From Amphimedon queenslandica (lineage: Eukaryota; Porifera; Demospongiae; Haplosclerida; Niphatidae), in assembly GCF_000090795.2 (NCBI RefSeq), contig NW_003546274.1, positions 112,217-176,216 on the forward strand: 64,000 bases of DNA. Direction: 5' to 3'. How positions within the stretch are numbered: position 1 is the stretch's first letter; every line of letters starts with the position of its first letter. A program made the position numbers and the translations under genes. Of this stretch, positions 29,501 through 40,148 are shown in pieces. Under the pieces are notes generated by a model. That model did no database searches. It saw only the letters and a list, made by a program, of their open reading frames with translations, and had not been told where the DNA came from.

Positions 29501-30555
29501 CTCCATTAAATCCATAATTCAAAAAACGACTGGAGCTTCCGATTCTCCCAGTAATGGAATTCTTATTGGTTTTAGTATTGAGCCTAGCTGGCATGTCATA
29601 TGTTCCACTTCCATCAGTTATTTGATTTAAATCAACTTTAGTGCCACTAACACCATGATAATGGCCTTCAGTGACATAGTGAACATAACCATCAACAAAT
29701 AGTTTGATAGATGGATAAGTTATGTCAAGTTTATAGAAATGCCACCCTCCATCACAAATGTTAGTAGTGCTCACTGCTGACTGAAAGTAGAAGCTAAGAC
29801 CAACTCTACTGTTTTCTCCAGAATCAGGTTGACTAGCTGGTATATTGTCCAATCTACCACGAGTATAAAACAAGGTCAAACGATTATCTCGACGAATACG
29901 CCATGTAAATGTTCTTTTTCCATTGCCATTAGACACATTGTCATTATCAAAAGAGAATACATACTGACTAGCCCGATTGTTATTATTGCATTTGAGCCAA
30001 GCTGATGTTGAAAAGTTATCTGTAAAATCAAGTGCAGCATTCTTGACTGTTGTATCCATCGTATAGTAGCTAGTGTCAGAAGAAGTACCTCCACTGTATG
30101 AGAAACGAAGGACATCGGTCCCTGCAACATGAACGGGATTAAAGGTACCACTGTTTGGTGGAATGAGTCCCTGAGTCAGGTTGACTGCATTAGCTAAAGA
30201 TATTCCACACAGTTGATATTCAGTACCACATCCAGACCCAGAACATGAGCACTGAGCATACTGAGTAGGGAAACTCTGCAAAAATAACAAATACATAATT
30301 ATAGATTTATTATGAGTATTGCAAGTAAAATGGGCTCACTTGAGTAACTCCATTCAGTATGTGCTTGGATTGTGCTCTTCCACTGTTAATGTTACCATCA
30401 TCGCTTGCAACAAGGAAGGACAATGGAATCGATCTTTGATCAGAGTCTATATCAATGTGTTGCTCTGATGTTGCAGGACTAATGGAGGGTCTCTGAGCAG
30501 TTGAGAGAGAGAGGGAACACACTAACAGCAATAATACTATTAGTGCTTGTTCCAT
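2540..30555 (-). CDS. Giant secreted cadherin-repeat / laminin-G-like protein (about 9,109 aa)
   Basis: Four coding exons (30340-30555, 29196-30275, 3384-28719, 2540-3237) sum to 27,330 bp and close in frame. The start at 30555 gives a signal peptide (MEQALIVLLLLVCSLSLSTAQ). Exon 2 encodes a laminin-G-like module. The 25.3-kb third exon encodes roughly 55-60 beta-sandwich repeats of two kinds. One kind is canonical cadherin repeats with DxNDNPP, DxD and LDYE motifs. The other has the pattern YTEGxxPVxI, DxD, YxxxLxxVxYxN. Laminin-G-like modules recur near nucleotides 10120-10850, 6570-7260 and 3400-3780, the last running into the final exon. Cadherin repeats bind calcium and mediate adhesion. 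I see no EGF repeat, membrane span or cytoplasmic tail, so a secreted matrix or aggregation role is inferred. The C-terminus carries an amphipathic helix and an RRRR site. A TTTATT at about 2480 is a plausible minus-strand polyA signal. It is not a recognised orthologue of FAT, CELSR or hedgling. Confidence 0.9.
14212..15545 (-). repeat. Recent tandem duplication of a two-cadherin-repeat unit inside the giant exon
   Basis: Two adjacent blocks, each encoding a pair of cadherin repeats (about 220 residues), are nearly identical at DNA level. The segment beginning GGCTGGCCATTGTCACAGAC occurs at 14273 and again at 14951 (period 678 bp). ATAGCAAATGGTGTCCCTGT occurs at 14741 and 15392 (period 651 bp). 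The difference between the two periods, 27 bp, is a nine-codon indel. Both copies share protein strings such as LNSTTGYITNCTAVDYEQ and DADSPPNSV. Other repeats in the protein are far more diverged, so this pair is young. Confidence 0.9.
28820..29180 (-). repeat. Dispersed intronic repeat, two units, in a cadherin-gene intron
   Basis: The intron 28720-29195 is almost entirely filled by two diverged units of a repeat that recurs in five other genes of this window. Landmarks are the palindrome CCCTGTACATAGTACAGGG near 28856, TTGCATAGAAAGTTTGA (twice) and CAAATTTGGATTTTTT (twice). The orientation is opposite to that of the array at 31770-32760. Confidence 0.8.
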
Positions 30556-30780
30556 GCTCAATACCCTAGACAAAAGAATGATGTTAAAAATGGCCGGCGC
30601 ACAGGAAAAGTTTTACAGAATATTTTATGGCTGCATGCAGTCATCTCACTTACCTGCAGAGGGCTTGCTTTAGAATCCTCTAATACAAAGGTTCCAGTAG
30701 AGATCAGGAAGTAGCTGCAGAAATCCCCACAGCGAACTAAAGAAGCGCCGCTAACTCGCGAGTATTAATGGGTGGGTTGG
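30556..30780 (-). promoter_or_regulatory. 5' UTR and promoter region of the giant cadherin gene
   Basis: Upstream of the ATG at 30555 the minus strand has an acceptor (TTTTGTCTAG, ending near 30570) and a consensus donor CTGCAG|GTAAGTGAG near 30654. An intron of about 85 bp in the 5' UTR is therefore likely, with a first exon beyond about 30655. The 12-mer GCGCCGCTAACT at 30745-30756 is shared with the region upstream of FOXJ1 (38509-38520). No TATA box is evident. Confidence 0.5.
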
Positions 30781-31369
30781 GAACCGCCCTGAACATCGTT
30801 CTAGCAATATCTATCAAATTTCATAAGCAATGAATTTGTAACAGAATCCCACCCACCAACACCACTCTATGATAGCTTATATCTCTTATAAAAAATATTG
30901 TGAAGATGAAAATACAAGAATTTAGAAAAAGTAGTACTCAAATTATCATAAAAGAGTAAAAGGATACAATAGTTTTTAGAGAGAGAGACTGTACAAATGG
31001 TGTAAATGGCCTGTGAAAGTAAAAATATATATTCATAGACAGGAGACAAGACACGAAATTTGATACCATTTGAGCCAACCAATTGCGCATGAATGAAATT
31101 TATGAACTACAGAACTAAGAGTAAACAAGTCTTTATACACTGTAGGAGATCACGTATGCATGGTTAGCAAGAAAAGAACAAAATTGAAGAGGGAAAGAGA
31201 GAGAAATAATGATTAAACAGATAAACCTACACTATGCGAAGCTATATTTACATATACTGAACAATGTGATGCATAATAGTATGTATACCAAAGACGTGTG
31301 TGAATATACTGCTTTATTAGTCCGAATACAAATACATGTACAAGGAAATGCTCACAGCATGCGCTGTCT
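30781..31369. other. Intergenic spacer, no gene seen
   Basis: AT-rich spacer between the cadherin promoter and the 3' end of TSR3. Short open frames here have no recognisable motif or plausible splice partner. It should hold the TSR3 3' UTR and distal promoter sequence of the cadherin gene. Confidence 0.6.
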
Positions 31370-34100
31370 TTAATTGACATCCTTAATTGGAGATGTTTTC
31401 TCAGGATTGATGTCTTCATCGGATTCATCAGAAGATGAAGCAGAAGATGAAGAAGAAGGATAACTAACTGCAAAGGGGAAACGGAATAAATAAACAAAAT
31501 GTGGTCTCACTGACTATCACGTGATTTCATTGAATCAATCTCTAACTCTTCCAACCATTTCTGTTGGACCGACAAAGTCTCAGCTGCAGTCTTTGCTCCT
31601 TCATATCTCTCAAGGAGATCACTGATAAGAAAGAGGGGAGAGAGGGAGAAAGAAACAAATTAAACAGTATAAATTGGCAAAAGATGAGCCAATTTTACTG
31701 AAAGGTGATATTATTAGTGGAATTCTTTAATATGTACACCTGTATATTCTATAGGATGGGATCTGGCAAAACTCAAGCATTTTTATAAAAACCCACTTTT
31801 GATCGAAATCAGCTCAAATAATAGTATATACATAACATAAGAACATGTTATATGCACCAGAAAAATTATAAGATAGAGAAATTTCTCCTAAATTTGATCA
31901 AAGACAATGTACTGCAAAAGTTGTGGCAGCCATTTTGAAGTGAGGTGAATCCTACTTAGTAACGCTACCATGTTACTAATAGTAGTACAGGGACTTTGCC
32001 CAAAGTTTAAGTAGCTTCAAAATTCATAAACAACTAATTTTGATCAGAATCAGCTTAAACTTTCTACACAACATATGTATCAGAAAAAAATTAGAAAAAT
32101 GGAGAAACCTCACCTAGCCATTTTCCACAAAATTTGGCCGAATATCCTGTACTATAGTACAGGGACTTTGGTCTGATTTTTGAGCAATTTTAAAAATTCA
32201 TAAAAAATCCAATTTTGATCAGAATCAGCTCAAAGTTTCTACACAACATAAGAACATATATATCTATCAGAAAAAATTATAAAAATGGAGAAATCTTACC
32301 TAGCCATTTTTGACAAAATTTGGCCGATGACCCTGTACTATAGTACAGGGACTTTGGTCAGATTTTTGAGCAATTTTTAAAATTCATAAAAAATCCAATT
32401 TTGATCAGAATCAGCTCAAACTTTCTACACAACATAAGAACATGTATATGTATCAGAAAAAATTAGAAAAATAGAGAAATCTCACCTAGCCATTTTTCCC
32501 AAAATTTGGCCGAAGACTGTACTATAGTACAGGGACTTTGGTCTGATTTTTGAGCAACTTTAAAAATTCATAAAAAAATCCAATTTTGATCAGAATCCGC
32601 TCAAACTTTCTACACAACATAAAATATGTTATATGCTCAGATAAAATTATAAAACTGGAGAACTGTCTTCTAGTCATTTTTGACAAAATACCCTCCAATG
32701 GTCTTTATTCAGATTTTTGAGCAACTTTTAACAAGTCATTAAATCCAATTTTGATCAGAATCAACTCATTACATATTACCAAGAGTACATAATATAAAGA
32801 GAGTATCGAACAGCCCTATAACAGACTGCTGCATGAGGGTGTATTTGCTCAAAGTCACAATCCGCATACTCCAGTATACTTATCATATCATGTGATCAAC
32901 CATGTGGCAACATTATCTGGCCCTTAGCTTTTAAAAACTTGGCAATCTCTTCCAATACAAGAAAGGAACTTGAAAGAAGGCTGGAAAGATGAACTACAAA
33001 GGCAGCCCTGCTAGTATCCAGGAATTTGTGCCCCAAGCACTTGCCAACTCATGACAATGGCACATCAATGTCTACGCGATAATTATATTCATTGATAAAG
33101 TATACTAGAGTATGCAGATTGTGACTTTGAGCAAATACGCCCTCATGTAGCAGCTTGTATAGGGCTGTTCGATACTCTCTTTAGGTATTATGTACTCTTG
33201 ATATTACACTAGTATAATAATTATTATATACGAGTATTGCCCCATGTCTTTTACCTGTTCACGGAAAGAAAGGCGTGCCCCCATTTAAAACGAGAGAGCA
33301 ATCCCTCAGCATCTGAGCGGAATCCTACCAGAAGAAGAGTGGCAGCAAAAGCTTCCACACACGAGAGCTTGCAAGGCTTCCCGTAATTGATGGGATTAGC
33401 AGCCACCAGGTAAGGAAGCAGCCTCAAATGTCCTCCTTTCATTTTGTGAAACGGTGTCTCTTCTAGCCTGGCCCAAGAGCAGTCAATAACAGCTACTCCT
33501 TTCTTTAGTACAATATCTTTGTCCTCATACGAGACACACTCCTGGGCCTGAGGTGAAAGTACGATTCCAGGGAAATGGGAGGAGATAGGGAGTGGCTTAA
33601 CAACACCAAATCTTATTAGTCTGCGTCCTGAGCACTTCTTAGGATCACAATGACCCAAGTCCTATGATACGACAGCAAAACTGAATAGCAAGCGAGAAAT
33701 TATTGTTCATAAATGCATTTTTGTTTATAAATGAAAATCTTTTGATGGCTTATATCACACCATAATTTTTAAAAAATTTTTCCAAAATTGGGCTCAAAAT
33801 GGACCTAAAAATTCATATTCCCTAGAATCCCTTGTTTGTTGGCCTCATACCATATGAAAAAGTTTGGGCTAATTCCAGTTAACATTTTTGGAGTTGTGGT
33901 TGTTAGAAAAATGTTGGACTCACCCACATGGCAAGTTTAAGATGATGAGAAGCTTCATCTGTTTCTTGGTCTCCAAATTCTGTTTCTCTGTGGAATGATA
34001 CAATGAACATTGAAAATAATACAACCATTCACCTGCTCTTGAAGTCAGGACGATGCTTTAATTTTTTCTTCAATTTTCCATGTACTTTTTTACAAGACAT
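31370..34100 (-). CDS. TSR3: 18S rRNA aminocarboxypropyltransferase TSR3
   Basis: TSR3 adds the 3-amino-3-carboxypropyl group from S-adenosylmethionine to a hypermodified pseudouridine of 18S rRNA late in small-subunit maturation. Exons 34033-34100, 33924-33987, 33255-33661, 31511-31621 and 31370-31463 join in frame to 247 residues. Signature blocks are [45 protein letters not shown] and [15 protein letters not shown], followed by [11 protein letters not shown] and the C-terminal helix. The last exon gives a Ser/Asp/Glu-rich tail (SSSDESDED), typical of the family. That tail depends on donor CA|GTGAGA and acceptor GCAGTTAG; without splicing the frame stops at 31507-31509. A 1.63-kb intron carries a satellite array and a MITE. 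The gene is head to head with WBP11. Confidence 0.93.
31770..32760 (+). repeat. Tandem array of about 180-bp monomers (dispersed repeat family) in a TSR3 intron
   Basis: About five head-to-tail units. The landmark TACAGGGACTTTG falls at about 31986, 32158, 32344 and 32528, giving periods of 172, 186 and 184 bp, with a decayed unit near 32700. Each unit contains the palindromic core CCCTGTACTATAGTACAGGG (best copies near 32148 and 32332). It continues with TTTTTGAGCAA, TCCAATTTTGATCAGAATC, CTCAAACTTTCTACACAACA and a TATCAGAAAAAATTA block. No open reading frame. Confidence 0.9.
32775..33206. mobile_element. MITE or foldback element with about 110-bp terminal inverted repeats
   Basis: The segment from about 32775 to 32885 recurs in reverse complement at 33092-33206. 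Matching blocks include CAAGAGTACATAATA, AGAGAGTATCGAACAGCCCTATA, TGCTCAAAGTCACAATC and GCATACTC. The termini are TACCAAGAGTACATAAT and ATTATGTACTCTTGATA. The roughly 200-bp centre is unrelated to the arms and non-coding. A shorter relative with the same termini lies at 57098-57246. Confidence 0.85.
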
Positions 34101-34263
34101 CTTTCCTCACGTGGGTGTCTATTTTAATTTTAATAACCAAACAGTTAATAAACTGTTTTAGTTTATTAACTAGATAGTTATTAAATAGTTAATTTTAACC
34201 CTTTATTTACCTCCTCCTCGGCTCCTCCTGTCAATTTTTATTTTCTAGGATCACCAATTCACC
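34101..34263. promoter_or_regulatory. Divergent promoter TSR3/WBP11
   Basis: Only 163 bp separate the two start codons. One CACGTG box lies at 34108-34113, directly upstream of TSR3. The middle is AT-rich with TTAACTA/TAGTTAA words that form short inverted repeats. Pairing a ribosome-biogenesis gene with a splicing-related gene suggests co-regulation of housekeeping functions (inference). Confidence 0.5.
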
Positions 34264-36410
34264 ATGGGTAGGAGATCCACTAAAACTACAAAGACTGGCA
34301 AGTTTATGAATCCAACGGACCAATGGAGTAAGCTAATATGTGCCTCTGTGCTCACTCACTCCATCTCTCTCTCCTCTCTCTCTCTCTCTCTGCAGGAAAA
34401 CAAATAAGAAAAAAAGAATTAAAAAAGGTGTGGCTAATCTGAGCATGAAAATTATTTTATTACTAATACAGAACAAGCAGCAAAGAACTGCAGTTAGAGA
34501 AGCTGTCTTGAAGAATAAGAATCCGATAACTTTATTGTCAGAGATCGAAGAGATAGAGAAAATGGGTAAGTAATTACTGGCTTCAGATACAGAACTTATC
34601 TTTTTTTAAATAATAGAAATTGAGGCAGGATCAGAAGAAGTCCTGCCAGCTGAGAAAGGGCTTAAAGAAAAAAAGAGGAAATTACACGAGACGCTTCAAA
34701 GGATTATCCTTTATCACGTAATTAAGCAGAGATGCACATTGATTTTATTTCTGTCTGCTATTTTAGGAGCGTCAAAATCCTGACGAAGCAAAGAAAATAA
34801 AAGCGTAAGCAAGATATGAGGGAAAGAGATTGTATATCCAAAAGAGAGAGAGAGTGAGTATAACTTAATATTATGTAGTTTGGTGGCAGAGAGTGAAAAG
34901 AAGAGAAGAGCTATGTCAAAAGTGTACAGTAAGCTTAAAATATCTATTATACTGTTATTAGTACATATTAATTTATTATTTAGACTCTTATAGAACTGCG
35001 AGGGTAAGTTTATTATTATTATTTATTATTATTATTATTTATTATTATTATTATTTATTATTATTATTATTATTTTTAATAGTCACAAATAAGTCTCTCC
35101 GATATCCCATTACCAGAAGGAGCATCTGCATCAGGTTAAGATATTGATATTATCAACAATTAATTTATTATGATATTATACATTTTGATTCATTCCTGCA
35201 GAAGACACCAGGTAAGACTAATTTGAGATGAAATTCAATTTTCCATGTTTCTCAATGCATGCAGATGGGACTCTATGGGTCAAACTTCTCCTTCTTCATT
35301 GCATCCACCAGGTTTGGTTTTATTAATAATAATAATAATAATGTGAGCATTGAGGGGGCGAGCATGAGCTATTGATTGACAGTTTTAAAAATCAATCCAG
35401 CTCTTAGTTTATTTTTTGATTAAAAAATTATTTTTTTATTTTCTTTTTTTAAATTTTTTGTACATGTATATATATATTTTTTAATTCTTTTTTTATATTT
35501 TATTTTTATTATTTATTTAAAACTTTTTTAAATTTTTATTTTTCAAGTTAAAATTTTTTATTGTTTATTACAAAATTTTTCTAACCAATGCTACTTGATA
35601 CTGGCCCAGTATTGGTTGTATCGATAATATTCAATAGTATCACCCACCACTACTCATCCCAATAACTTTATTATTTTTGTGACAGGACCACCATCTGGTC
35701 TGCCTCCTGACCTTGTCTTTCCTCCTGTCATAACTTACGATGAGCTCTACCCCCCAGAGGAAGAGAGAGACCAAGAGCAAGAAGAAGAAGAAGAACAGGA
35801 GGCAGAGGATAACAGCAGTGAGGAGGAGGAGGAGGAAGAGGAACATCAGAGAAGTGAAGATGAAGGTATGTGTGAGAGAAGACTTATCATTATAATAATT
35901 ATTTTTTTAGAATCGGATCATGATGAAAGTCAAGAGAGGATAAGACCTCCTCCCCCTCCCCCTGGCCTGCCTCCTGGCTACTCTGTACTGCCCCACCCAC
36001 TTCCTCTCTTTCCTCCTTCCTCGCAGTTTCCTCCTCCACCTTCTCTCCAACCCCCACCTCATGAAGGATCAACCAATCGCTTCCACCCTCCCCCTCCATT
36101 ATTCAACAAGTCTTCTCCTCATATTCAGTCTTCCCCAATGCCATCAAGCCAAAAAGCTAATCCTGTTATCTCTGCACAGCCTCAGTTACGTAACGTTCAG
36201 GCTGAAGTAACTAAGTTTATGCCGACGTCGCTGCGAGTTAGACGAGACCAGCCCAAAGGAGTTAAAGCTAAGCTCAGAACTGCTGGTGGTTTAGCTGGTA
36301 AAGGAGGGGAAGGGAGCCTAAGCAATCCCTTGTCATCTTCTACAAGCAAGCCTGGGATACAGGGAGACGCTTATAAAGCATTTATGGAAGAAATGCAAGG
36401 ACTATTGTAA
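34264..36410 (+). CDS. WBP11: WW domain-binding protein 11 (splicing-associated)
   Basis: WBP11 (SNP70/Npw38BP) is a nuclear proline-rich protein that binds WW domains and works with the spliceosome. About twelve exons, most small, can be joined in frame from the ATG at 34264, for a product of about 400 residues. The N-terminus MGRRSTKTTKTGKFMNPTDQ and the block KKELKKNKKQRTAVREAVLK match the family closely. Later come LSDIPLPEG, an acidic Glu/Asp stretch (about 35757-35865), and proline-rich runs such as PPPPPPGLPPGY that would bind WW domains. The C-terminus has QAEVTKFMPTSLRVRRDQ and AYKAFMEEMQGLL, both diagnostic. The protein is shorter than human WBP11. AATAAA signals follow the stop near 36421 and 36444. 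One intron carries a TTA microsatellite (35006-35080). Confidence 0.93.
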
Positions 36411-36554
36411 CGATTTTAGTAATAAAATAATTGTATTAGTTAATAAAGAAAAGTAAAAGAAAAATAGTATGTATACATAATGTTGTTCTCGCTCTTTCTC
36501 TCTCTCTCACCCTCTCTCTGTATAATGTGTGTTGTGTACTGTACAGTCTGTGCT

Positions 36555-38158
36555 TTACATAAGTGTAGCTACTGCTGGTACAGGCCCTGAGGATGAATGA
36601 GGGTATCCACTCATTGGAAGGCCCACACTTGTCATCCAGCTCTGACCAGACTCGGGAGAAATTTGTATGCTACGATCTCTTAGTGTTTCTGCCCATGGGT
36701 GCTCAAAACCAATGTTTGGAGACTCGGAGCGACTCTCTGCCCACGGTGGAAGGAGTTGGGCTGGAGACTCTTGGCTTGTCATAATCTCATTGAGTAATGG
36801 ATTGAGAGAGCTTGTTGTTGGTATGATGGAAGATGTGTCGGTGGAGAGTGACATTGGTATGATTGAGGGAGAGCAGCCGTACACAGGATCAGTCTCAGTT
36901 CCTGTGATGGGTGTACCAAACGATGCGGGGCAAGTATGAGGCAGCATTTCATGGCAAGTGCTGCAGAGCATTTTCTGACTGCTGAGGAGTGTAGTCCAGT
37001 CTAGATCGGCTGATAGTAAGTGATGATCAGTGTCAGGGACATTCGATCCCATTTGCATAGCTGAAGTACTCTTTGGGCGCCTCTTCTGTGGTGTTGTTTC
37101 CTTGCTTCCAGGTTTAGAGCCATTGGAACTTGTGCTGTGTAGCTTCCTACGGGATTTTCCTCTCTTAGCTCCGGAGAACATTCGAAGACTGTTTTGGATT
37201 CCTTCTATTCTCTGGAATTCGACTTCATTTGTGACAACATTTTCATATTCTGGATTGATCTTCCAAAAACTTCCTTTGCCTGGGTCTCCTTCACTTCTTG
37301 GGATTTTTATGAAGAAGTCATTGAGGGAGAGGTTATGCCTCACAGAGTTCTAAAGGTATGAGGTGACATAAGAAATGCACAACATGAAATGAATATCATT
37401 TTGAGGTACTTAGTCACCCTGTGTATCTCAAGTCTCTAGTGAGCTAGTATTACACCCTCTTCTGTTACCATGAATAATGTCACTGATAACAAGCTAGTTT
37501 TGATTTTCAAAAACAGCTTAGACATGCACATGCAGACCACCCTGAGTCTCATCATGCAGTCTCACTTTCTCACTCACTCTTCATTATCTCTCTCCTCTCA
37601 TGACATCTATTAGTGCAATATGCCAAGTATTTGTAATGTGTGAAGTGTGGTGACTATAATCATACCTGCCACGTTGACTCTGCCACTCTGTAGTACATGA
37701 AATGATCCTTTATCCACTGATATATCTCCCCTAATGTCACCTTGTCATTCTTGCTTGAGCGAATAGCTAGATATATTATCGTAGTGTAGGAGAATGGAGG
37801 CTTGGCAGGATTGTCTTGGTATTTCCACTGATTCTGTTCGAACTCTGCAGTTTGGTTCATGCAGCGCTTTAGAGGGGAGAGTGGTAGTAATTCTTCTTGA
37901 GGCCGCTCCATTTTTTCGTGTTCGTTTTCAAAAACCGAGTCCCCACCAGAACTAGAAATAGAATCCTTGCGAGGCTGCACTACTAGCTTGTCAATGCTGG
38001 GAATCTGAAAATCAGGCAGCCAATTAAGACTTGTCAAACTGTTATCTATCGGCCCTATGCCATGTGTACAAAATGATGCATTTTATATCAAATGGTAACT
38101 CATAAATCTTACCTTCGTTGTGGTGAAATAAAGCAAATGCTTCTGTTGCTTGCATCAT
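36555..38158 (-). CDS. FOXJ1: Forkhead transcription factor FoxJ1
   Basis: FoxJ1 is the master activator of motile-cilium genes in animals. Exons 38113-38158, 37666-38054 and 36555-37349 join in frame to 409 residues. The forkhead domain lies at about residues 95-190: [53 protein letters not shown], then PGKGSFWKI. The TWQN and FIK residues in recognition helix 3 fit FoxJ1 rather than FoxJ2/3, which have WKN and FRK. The N-terminal [12 protein letters not shown] also matches the conserved FoxJ1 motif DSLTSLQWLQEF. The domain is interrupted by an intron right after TWQ. A basic stretch (KRGKSRRK) follows. The start at 38158 is one of two adjacent ATGs; a further 5' UTR exon is possible because an acceptor (TTTTCATAG) lies immediately upstream. 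Confidence 0.93.
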
Positions 38159-39092
38159 CTATGAAAATATTTTATTTTAGTTTTAATTACAGTGCAAACA
38201 TTACTGAATCTACTAACATGCATGGACTGACTTGCAGTTCTTTAGCTATCAGCTGCAACCTTCCCGCTATATAATAATGCAAGTAATGAAGATGCGGGGG
38301 CTCACACACTTGACACTACAAATAAATAAGGAGAAGCAATTAGAGCCTGTGGTTTTTGGCCATTGTAGCAGCATTACTAGCAATTCAATAGATAATATCA
38401 CTTACAAATAAAAAGCAGTTGATCCGCTTAAATTTTCACTGCAGTACTAGAAGTGGAAGTGCAAAGATAAGAGCAAGACTGACTTGAATATCAACAAATA
38501 GCTCACACGCGCCGCTAACTTCATCTAAAATCATCACTTCAGTGTTTACATCTCAAGGAGATTGAATTACACCGTTATTACTCTAAATACACGTACAGAA
38601 AAATAATATTGCACAGTGACACTCCAATGACTTTAATTAGCTGAACATGTTTACTACCAATTCTTAATTGTGTTAAGTACAAATATGGGCATCAGACATT
38701 GTGTGAGATACACAACGATGGAACGACAATCAGAGCAACCCATCTTTTTTTACAAAAGCACATCTGAATCAATAATAATTTGAAAACAACAAAAAACTTT
38801 ACAACAACAATAATTACAAACATAAAGAGGCGTGTAACAAAAACAATTCTAATATAATAATAACAATAGCCAAATAACGATCAATATACTGTATACATAG
38901 CATACACAATCGATCCTCTCTCTGCTGGCAGGGAAACTATTGAAATAGAGCGAATGAGGGAGGCTGAGACAAGAGGGGAAAGGGCCAGAACATGAGTCAA
39001 TTGAAAGAACAGAAAGAATTAGCAGTAACTGAAAGATGGAGTGAAATTAAAATTGTCCTGTTATCCCACGTCAAAGTGGGCCTGACATTTCA
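38159..39092. other. Intergenic region: FOXJ1 upstream sequence and UBALD 3' UTR
   Basis: No coding exon is supported here. The left part is FOXJ1 upstream DNA and includes GCGCCGCTAACT at 38509-38520, a 12-mer also found upstream of the cadherin gene. The right part (about 38580-39092) should be the UBALD 3' UTR. Confidence 0.5.
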
Positions 39093-39277
39093 TCAACTAT
39101 TCTGCATGTTTACTATTCTGGCGTCAAATCCACCTCTCTGGTCAGGACTGGAGGCCTTTAGCTGAGCAAAGGCTGCTAGAGTATCTGGTAAAGTGGGAGG
39201 AGTAGCTGGAGTGTTTGTAGGGACACATGACTAGAAAGAAAGAGAGAGAGGAGGGGAGAGAGAGAGGGAGAGAGAGG

Positions 39278-39310
<33 letters not shown>

Positions 39311-39951
39311 GGAGAGACAGAGAGAGAGAGAGGGAGGGAGGGAGAGAGGGAGGGAAAGAGAGGGAGAGAGGAAGTTGTTAATGACACAATCAATCCATTA
39401 TTTACTACAGTCCATGGAATGTAAACACAATCCAGACAAAGCAGGCAGGGCCAAAACATTTAATATCAATTGCCTTAGAATGACATAATGCCCATTTTAC
39501 CAAACACAATAGTTTATATACATGTACATGTACACACTCTTCCCACTACATACATGTACATGTGTGTCCCTTTCGACTTACATATGACATCCTAGCACCA
39601 AATGTGTTAGACGCTGAATTGCTCCCGCTCTCCATTCCACTGCTGCTGGCAGAAGAGCCACACATACTGCTGCTCCCACTCTCCTGTGCGTTGTGATAGT
39701 GATGAACGTTTGGCTGGTTACCAGGGACCAGAGAATGCCCTTGAAAGAATAAACTAAAAGCTACCTGTGTGATAAAAGAGGGACAAAGGCAATCGAGTAA
39801 GGTAAAAGGATGATTAGTCTAATGTACGTACTTCTATCTGCCACCGAGCTTTCTGTAATATCTCCGTGGCTTGCTCCGTGGTACAGCCGACTTGATTACA
39901 GAACTGATTGACCATAATCTGCTTTCTTAATACCTCTTGATTAATATCCAT
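39093..39951 (-). CDS. UBALD: UBA-like domain-containing protein
   Basis: Three exons (39832-39951, 39582-39764, 39093-39230) encode 146 residues. Residues 1-48 form a UBA-like three-helix domain: MDINQEVLRKQIMVNQFC, GCTTEQATEILQKARWQIE, VAFSLFFQ. This matches human UBALD1/UBALD2 (FAM100). After a serine-rich linker the C-terminal block PTNTPATPPTLPDTLAAFAQ, followed by LKAS, is the second family signature. Function is poorly known; the UBA-like fold suggests ubiquitin or protein binding. The first intron interrupts the UBA-like helix after WQIE. A GA microsatellite sits in the second intron beside exon 3. In humans the UBALD paralogues neighbour MGRN1 and RNF157, and MGRN1 is also nearby here. 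Confidence 0.92.
39237..39373 (+). repeat. GA-rich microsatellite
   Basis: About 135 bp of GAGA, GGGAGA and GACAGA motifs, immediately upstream (on the minus strand) of the acceptor of UBALD exon 3. On the coding strand this is a long CT-rich polypyrimidine stretch beside the splice site. Confidence 0.9.
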
Positions 39952-40148
39952 GTCTACCAGTAGAAAGGAAAGAGGAGGGAGAGCCAGTAAAATACTCTTC
40001 TCTCTCTCTCTTCTTATCTTGCTGACGCGACACAGAGAAAGCAGTTTAGAGCACAGCCCAAAGAGCTTGTAAACAAAACGTGGCTCTCACGTGAGGATCA
40101 CGTGATCATAATAATAACTTAATAAAAATTAATAAACTTTTTCTAACA
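39952..40148. promoter_or_regulatory. UBALD promoter with paired CACGTG boxes
   Basis: Two CACGTG boxes at 40088-40093 and 40099-40104 (11 bp start to start) lie about 140-150 bp upstream of the UBALD ATG, in the gap to the 3' end of the first ABAT gene. They could bind bHLH-ZIP factors of the USF/MITF/Myc type. Confidence 0.5.

Noticed and set aside
31213-31497. Minus-strand frame of 94 codons overlapping the TSR3 tail
   Set aside because: It is in another frame from the conserved acidic TSR3 tail and has no start context or motif.
35640-35846. Hydrophobic Leu/Phe-rich minus-strand frame
   Set aside because: It is the antisense of the Glu-rich GAAGAAGAG stretch in WBP11.
39142-39459. Minus-strand open frame rich in Ser/Leu/Pro
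   Set aside because: It is the translation of the GA microsatellite joined out of frame to the last UBALD exon.
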